9,356 bases of DNA from Prevotella sp. CAG:1185 (lineage in GTDB: Bacteria > Bacteroidota > Bacteroidia > Bacteroidales > Bacteroidaceae), in the NCBI GenBank assembly GCA_000436695.1, contig HF992595.1:1-9356 (forward strand), written 5' to 3'. The notes under the pieces are model-generated. The model ran no database searches. It was not told the origin of the DNA and saw nothing but the letters and a program-made list of their open reading frames with translations. Position numbers and translations under genes: made by a program. Of the stretch, positions 5,765 through 9,356 are shown in pieces. The first letter of the stretch is position 1; every line of letters begins with the position of its first letter.

Positions 5765-7147
5765 TTATTTATACTTGTCTTGAAGTATTTTCTCTATCTG
5801 TGGGACATAGTTGTCGAGGTCGCCGGCGCCGAGCACCACGAGCACCTCGAAGTCGTTGTCCTTAACGAACGACAGAACATCCTCCTTGTGTATCATCTTC
5901 TTCTCGACGCCTTCCTTCAGGTTGTCGTAGATAAGCTTAGATGTAACGCCGGGGATAGGCTCCTCGCGTGCGGGATAGATGTCGCAGAGCACAACCTCGT
6001 CGAGCAGGCTCAGGCTGTCGGCAAAGTCCTTATAGAAGTCGCGTGTGCGGGTGTAGAGATGGGGCTGGAAGATAACGGTGATCTTCTTGTCCTTATACAG
6101 CTCGCGTATGCTCTTTGCGCTCTGATAGATTTCTTTAGGATGATGGGCATAGTCGCTCAGGAAGACAATCTTGTCGTTCTTTATCTTGAAGTCGAAGCGG
6201 CGGTCAACTCCGCGGTATGTCTTCATGCCGTATTTAAGTTCCTCGGGCGTACAGCCGTTGAGCTGTGCCATGGCCATTGCAGCCACGCTGTTCTCGATGT
6301 TGATGGGCACGGGCTGACCGAGCTGTATGCCGCACACGTTCTCAACGGGAGAAATGAAGTCGAACGATATGTTGCCGTTCTCAATCACGATGTTCTCGGC
6401 GTGGAAGTCGCCGCTGTCGCGGCTGTATTCGTACACCCTGACACCGGGCTGCACTCTTGCCTTCATCTCAAGGTCCTTATGTATGATGAGTGCTCCGCCG
6501 GGCTGAATCAGTGAAGAATAATGTGCGAAACTTTCGAGATAGGCTTCCTTGGTGCCATAGATGTCAAGATGGTCGGGGTCGGTTGACGTTATGACGCTCA
6601 TCCACGGGCGCAGCCAGTGGAAACTGCGGTCGAACTCGTCTGCCTCGATAACCACGAAGTCGCTCTCCTTGCTCAGGATATAGTTAGAGCTGTAGTTCTT
6701 AGATATTCCGCCGAGGAAGGCGTTGCAGTCGATGTGGCTCTGGTGCATGATGTGGGCGCACATTGTCGACGTTGTGGTCTTGCCGTGTGTTCCTGCCACG
6801 CAAAGTCCCTTGTGCGAGCGTGTGAGCATGCCAAGCACCTGAGCGCGCTTCTCAACGTCGAATCCGTTCTCACGGAAATATACCAGTTCCTTGTGGTCGG
6901 CCGGTATTGCCGGTGTATATATCACAAGTGCAGACTTCTGGTTTCTGCATGCATGCGGTATTTCGTCTATGTTTTCTTCATAATGAATCAACATGCCTTC
7001 CTTCTCGAGCTGTGTTGTCAATGCTGAAGGAGTTTTGTCGTATCCGGCCACGACCACGCCTCTGTGCAGGAAGAAACGTGCTATGGCGCTCATGCCTATG
7101 CCGCCTGCTCCTACAAAATATACAGCTTTAATATCTTTCAGTTCCAT
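5765..7147 (-). CDS. murC: UDP-N-acetylmuramate--L-alanine ligase MurC
   Basis: MurC is the cytoplasmic ATP-dependent ligase that adds L-alanine to UDP-MurNAc, the first amino acid of the peptidoglycan stem. The 460-residue product has the Mur ligase domains in order. The N-terminal Rossmann domain has GAGGIGMS at 13-20. The ATP-binding central domain has the P-loop GTHGKTTT at 119-126 and the acidic IEADEFDRSF region at 167-176. The C-terminal domain contains YRGVDRRF (311-318) and DYAHHP (332-337), which is characteristic of MurC/Mpl. The full length matches the family and its position between murG and ftsQ argues against Mpl. A 135-base gap separates it from murG, and its stop codon abuts the ftsQ start. 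Confidence 0.97.
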   Translation of the reverse strand: MELKDIKAVYFVGAGGIGMSAIARFFLHRGVVVAGYDKTPSALTTQLEKEGMLIHYEENIDEIPHACRNQKSALVIYTPAIPADHKELVYFRENGFDVEKRAQVLGMLTRSHKGLCVAGTHGKTTTSTMCAHIMHQSHIDCNAFLGGISKNYSSNYILSKESDFVVIEADEFDRSFHWLRPWMSVITSTDPDHLDIYGTKEAYLESFAHYSSLIQPGGALIIHKDLEMKARVQPGVRVYEYSRDSGDFHAENIVIENGNISFDFISPVENVCGIQLGQPVPINIENSVAAMAMAQLNGCTPEELKYGMKTYRGVDRRFDFKIKNDKIVFLSDYAHHPKEIYQSAKSIRELYKDKKITVIFQPHLYTRTRDFYKDFADSLSLLDEVVLCDIYPAREEPIPGVTSKLIYDNLKEGVEKKMIHKEDVLSFVKDNDFEVLVVLGAGDLDNYVPQIEKILQDKYK

Positions 7148-7282
7148 TATCTTTATTATTCGCTACTGAAACGGACCTTCGCCCGCCCGGACATCTTTAT
7201 GTCCTCTGTCTTATATATGTTGCAATTATTTTTTACTTACTATATAGTTTTTTGTCTGTGATGTCTGTCTCTTGCCTGCGCA
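7148..7282 (-). other. murG-murC intergenic gap with a small hairpin
   Basis: This is the longest gap within the murG-ftsZ series. It contains a perfect 6-bp inverted repeat, GGACAT / ATGTCC, with a 4-nt loop (7189-7204), next to a GC-rich patch in otherwise AT-rich sequence. No T tract follows it on the minus strand, so it is not a standard terminator. I found no convincing TAnnTTTG promoter element in the gap. Confidence 0.4.
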
Positions 7283-8398
7283 TCAGCGACCGCGGCGCGC
7301 GAGCTTAACCACTTCGTCAGCTATTATGTCGGCTGAATCAGGAAGAGCGAGCTTAAGTATGTTCTCGCTCAGATCTTTCAGTTTGGCATCGTCCTGAACC
7401 GTCTGCAACGCCAGTTTAACCACTTCTGCGGGAGCGTCGGCGTCTTTCACGTACAGGGCGGCGTTCTTGTTTACCAGGGCCATGGCGTTCTTTGTCTGAT
7501 GGTCTTCGGCAACGTTAGGCGAAGGAACAAGGATAACCGGCTTGCCTATGAGGCAGAACTCTGATATGCTGCTTGCGCCGGCACGGCTGATAACCAGGTC
7601 GGCTGCCTTGTATGCGGCACCCATGTCAGAGATGAAGTCGGTAACGCACAATGTCGGGAATGTGCCGCGCTTCTTCAGCTCTTCCATTATCGACGCGTTA
7701 TAGTATTTTCCTGTCTGCCATATAAACTGTACGCCTGACTCCTTTATCATGTCGAGATTCTGGAGCACGCTCTCGTTCACTGTCCTTGCACCGAGACTTC
7801 CGCCCACAATGAGTATTGTCTTCTTGTCTTCAGACAGTCCGAAGCTCTTCAGCGCCTCGGCTTTTGTTATCTTTGTGTCAAGCAGGGCCTGACGCACAGG
7901 GTTGCCTGTCTTTACTATCTTGTCAGCGGGGAAGAATCTTTCCATGCCGTCGTAGGCAACGCAGATGCGGTCTACCTTCTTCGACAAGATCTTGTTGGTT
8001 ACGCCCGCATAAGAGTTTTGCTCCTGTATGAGGCAAGGTATGCCCATCTTTGTACATTCGTTGAGCATAGGACCGCTGGCATATCCGCCAACTCCGACAG
8101 CAGCCATCGGCTTGAACTTGCGTATTATCTTCTTAGCCATCTGCTGGCTCTTCCATATTCTGTAAAGAACTACCACGTTCTTGAGCATGTTCTTTCTGTT
8201 GAAGCCGCTTATCGGAAGTCCTACTATCTCGTAGCCTGCCGCCGGCACGCGCTGCATTTCCATGCGTCCTAACGCTCCGACAAACAGTATTTTTGCATCG
8301 GGATGTTTTGCTCTGATTGCATTGGCTATTGAAACTGCCGGGAAGATGTGGCCTCCGGTGCCACCTCCGCTTATAATTATTCTAAGTTCATCGTCCAT
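7283..8398 (-). CDS. murG: Undecaprenyl-PP-MurNAc-pentapeptide GlcNAc transferase MurG
   Basis: MurG is a GT-B fold glycosyltransferase at the inner face of the cytoplasmic membrane. It transfers GlcNAc from UDP-GlcNAc to lipid I, giving lipid II. The 371-residue product has the N-terminal G-loop GGGTGGH (11-17), a second glycine-rich motif VGVGGYASGP (101-110) and the QEQNSYAGVTNK segment (125-136). The donor-site motifs are GGSLGARTVNE (199-209) and SRAGASSISE (271-280), followed by PSPNVAEDHQTKNA (292-305). The ATG at 8398 puts the G-loop at the expected distance from the N-terminus. It has an AAGGA just upstream (8402-8406), one of the few Shine-Dalgarno-like sites in the window. It is the first dcw gene visible and probably has its own promoter. 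Confidence 0.98.
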   Translation of the reverse strand: MDDELRIIISGGGTGGHIFPAVSIANAIRAKHPDAKILFVGALGRMEMQRVPAAGYEIVGLPISGFNRKNMLKNVVVLYRIWKSQQMAKKIIRKFKPMAAVGVGGYASGPMLNECTKMGIPCLIQEQNSYAGVTNKILSKKVDRICVAYDGMERFFPADKIVKTGNPVRQALLDTKITKAEALKSFGLSEDKKTILIVGGSLGARTVNESVLQNLDMIKESGVQFIWQTGKYYNASIMEELKKRGTFPTLCVTDFISDMGAAYKAADLVISRAGASSISEFCLIGKPVILVPSPNVAEDHQTKNAMALVNKNAALYVKDADAPAEVVKLALQTVQDDAKLKDLSENILKLALPDSADIIADEVVKLARRGR

Positions 8399-8422
8399 AT
8401 GTCCTTACACCTTATTATTTCG

Positions 8423-8430
8423 CAAAAGTA
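8423..8430 (-). promoter_or_regulatory. Putative Bacteroidetes-type -7 promoter element of murG
   Basis: On the minus strand TACTTTTG matches the Bacteroidetes -7 consensus TAnnTTTG exactly and ends 24 bases before the murG ATG, so the leader would be short. I do not find a TTTG -33 element at the usual 19-21 bp spacing; that position is AT-rich (around TTATCC). It is the only good match in the murG-yqeY operon, which suggests the main start point for these genes is here. Confidence 0.45.
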
Positions 8431-8463
8431 ATCAAAATTTTTCTTTTCGGATAATTTTAAATA

Positions 8464-8491
8464 ATATTTTTCTGGCTTGTGAGAAAAATAT
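8464..8491. repeat. Perfect 10-bp AT-rich inverted repeat upstream of the murG promoter
   Basis: ATATTTTTCT (8464-8473) and AGAAAAATAT (8482-8491) are exact reverse complements around an 8-nt GC-containing loop. The centre lies about 50 bases upstream of the putative -7 element. It could be an operator, an upstream activating site, or a late terminator for the EnvC-like gene. No clear T tract follows on the minus strand, and low complexity makes chance possible. Confidence 0.4.
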
Positions 8492-8559
8492 GCATACACC
8501 CCGCACGGCGGTTATACTGACATACCGGCACACAATTGGCAGTAATAAAATTATCTGAC

Positions 8560-8589
8560 AAAAAATGTGTTACGGAATTGTTGTCACAC
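8560..8589 (-). terminator. Possible weak terminator of the EnvC-like gene
   Basis: On the minus strand GTGTGAC and GTAACAC can pair (four pairs, one mismatch, two pairs) around a 9-nt loop. An A and then a run of six T (8565-8560) follow. It lies about 50 bases past the stop codon of the EnvC-like gene. The stem is short, so termination may be partial. Confidence 0.35.
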
Positions 8590-8637
8590 CGTCGCAGAGG
8601 CCATTTCTGAGCATATATTATCGCGTTAGTCAGAATG

Positions 8638-9356
8638 CTACCTGCCGAGCCACGACTCAGGATTGAGCTTTGCCGTACCTCGGCGCAACTGGAACTGCAA
8701 TATGTTGTCGTCGCCCACAACGCCGAGAGCCTGACGGGCACTGACGTGCTGACCGCGGTGGACGCTTACTGAGCGCAAGTTGCAGTAAACCGATATATAG
8801 CTTCCATGACGCACCATAACGACCATTGTGCCGCCGAAGCCGAACACGGCGCTAACCTCGCCGTCGAATATCGAACGGGCTGAAGCTCCCGGACTTCCAA
8901 GTATGTTGATGCCCTTGTTGTCGAGCTTGACGTTCTTGAGTCCCTCAACGGTATATTGTCCGAAATGGCTTACTATTCTGTAAGAGCCTGTGATAGGCAT
9001 AGGCAGACGGCCGCGGTTGCGCTCAAAACTGCCGCTGAGCTTACGGTCTTCCGAGTCGAAGGCCACGGCTTCCTTAGCCTCTTTCTTAGCTCTTTCCACC
9101 TCGTTCTCGTGCCTCATCTCCTCTACCTTTGCCTTGCGCTCTGCAGCCACTCGGTCGGCCTCAGCCTCTCGTGCGGCCTGCTCTGCCTTGGCTTTCTCTT
9201 CGGCACTCTTGCGCTCTGCTGCCCTTGCCTCGGCTTTCAGGCGCTCCTCGCGTGCCTTAGCCTCAGCCACACGGCGCGCATTCTCGCGTGCAGCAGCCTC
9301 AGCGGCTGCCTTCTTGCGTGCCAGTTCTTCCGCCCTGCGCTTTGCGGCTGCAGCGG
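8638..9356 (-). CDS. EnvC-like murein hydrolase activator with degenerate LytM (M23) domain (5' partial)
   Basis: The frame is open to the right edge, so the N-terminus is missing. The visible 238 residues begin with an Ala/Lys/Glu/Arg-rich coiled coil of about 100 residues, then RGRLPMPITGSYRIVSHFGQ and a LytM fold ending KLNPESWLGR. The M23 zinc-ligand positions are all substituted. HxGID reads NKGIN, YAHL reads YCNL, and HLHFE reads ILQFQ. Such coiled-coil plus dead LytM proteins (EnvC, NlpD in E. coli) do not cut peptidoglycan. They switch on periplasmic amidases at the septum so daughter cells can part. The local motifs (FDGEVSAVFG, HGSYISVYCNL, VSVHRGQHVSARQALG) follow the family throughout, so this is a variant and not a decayed gene. 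It lies upstream of murG in the same direction, 239 bases away. An export signal would be in the unseen part. Confidence 0.88.
   Translation of the reverse strand, partial: AAAAKRRAEELARKKAAAEAAARENARRVAEAKAREERLKAEARAAERKSAEEKAKAEQAAREAEADRVAAERKAKVEEMRHENEVERAKKEAKEAVAFDSEDRKLSGSFERNRGRLPMPITGSYRIVSHFGQYTVEGLKNVKLDNKGINILGSPGASARSIFDGEVSAVFGFGGTMVVMVRHGSYISVYCNLRSVSVHRGQHVSARQALGVVGDDNILQFQLRRGTAKLNPESWLGR

Noticed and set aside
5660..6514. 284-codon open frame on the plus strand opposite murC and ftsQ
   Set aside because: It is antisense to two well-supported genes, spans their junction and has a His/Val/Leu-rich composition with no recognisable domain. No promoter or ribosome site was seen.
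8503..8532. Possible hairpin around CGGTTATACTGACATACCG
   Set aside because: Only four outer base pairs form before mismatches, so it is not distinguishable from chance.
8457..8741. 94-codon minus-strand frame running from inside the EnvC-like gene into the gap before murG
   Set aside because: Most of it overlaps the conserved LytM coding region in another frame, and the rest covers the likely terminator and the palindrome. There is no family resemblance.

Overview
The window looks like the chromosome of a Bacteroidales bacterium, most likely Prevotella or a close relative. Evidence for this is the protein style (an EnvC-like factor with an Ala/Lys/Glu coiled coil, FtsA and FtsZ with long charged linkers, a membrane-tethered TPR regulator with a LuxR-like C-terminus), the Bacteroidetes gene order murG-murC-ftsQ-ftsA-ftsZ with no ddl or murB, a TAnnTTTG-type promoter element, weak Shine-Dalgarno sequences, and intergenic repeats of a kind I associate with Prevotella-type genomes. 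The genus is an inference from these traits; no rRNA or other marker is present.

Layout. Positions 1-901 (+ strand) hold the 3' part of a TPR / transmembrane / coiled-coil / helix-turn-helix regulator that starts outside the window. Positions 902-1562 are a gene-free stretch between two convergent genes, and they are packed with repeats: 7-bp tandem repeats that run into the regulator's stop codon, three small AAAAG/CTTTT hairpins, a 208-bp fold-back built from TGACGAG/CTCGTCA motifs, a 9-bp tandem array, and the terminator of the opposite operon. Positions 1563-8398 (- strand) carry the distal half of the division and cell wall (dcw) cluster. Read in its own direction it is murG, murC, ftsQ, ftsA, ftsZ and then a yqeY-like gene. 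A second block of 7-bp repeats separates ftsZ from yqeY. Positions 8399-8637 are a gap with a likely promoter for murG. Positions 8638-9356 (- strand) hold the C-terminal part of an EnvC-like LytM protein that starts beyond the right edge.

How the genes work together. MurG makes lipid II at the inner face of the membrane. MurC adds the first L-alanine to UDP-MurNAc. FtsZ forms the cytokinetic ring, FtsA tethers it to the membrane, and FtsQ links it to the septal wall machinery. The EnvC-like protein has lost every LytM zinc ligand I can align, so it probably activates a wall amidase for daughter-cell separation rather than cutting the wall itself. All of this serves septum building and splitting. 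The YqeY-like protein is the functional outlier. 

The protein-coding content is ordinary core biology, and I do not see a new multi-gene system here. The least explained material is the repeat-rich DNA at 889-1410 and 2013-2117, especially the fold-back element at 1156-1363. The EnvC-like gene lying directly upstream of murG, where related genomes usually have ftsW, is also worth checking.
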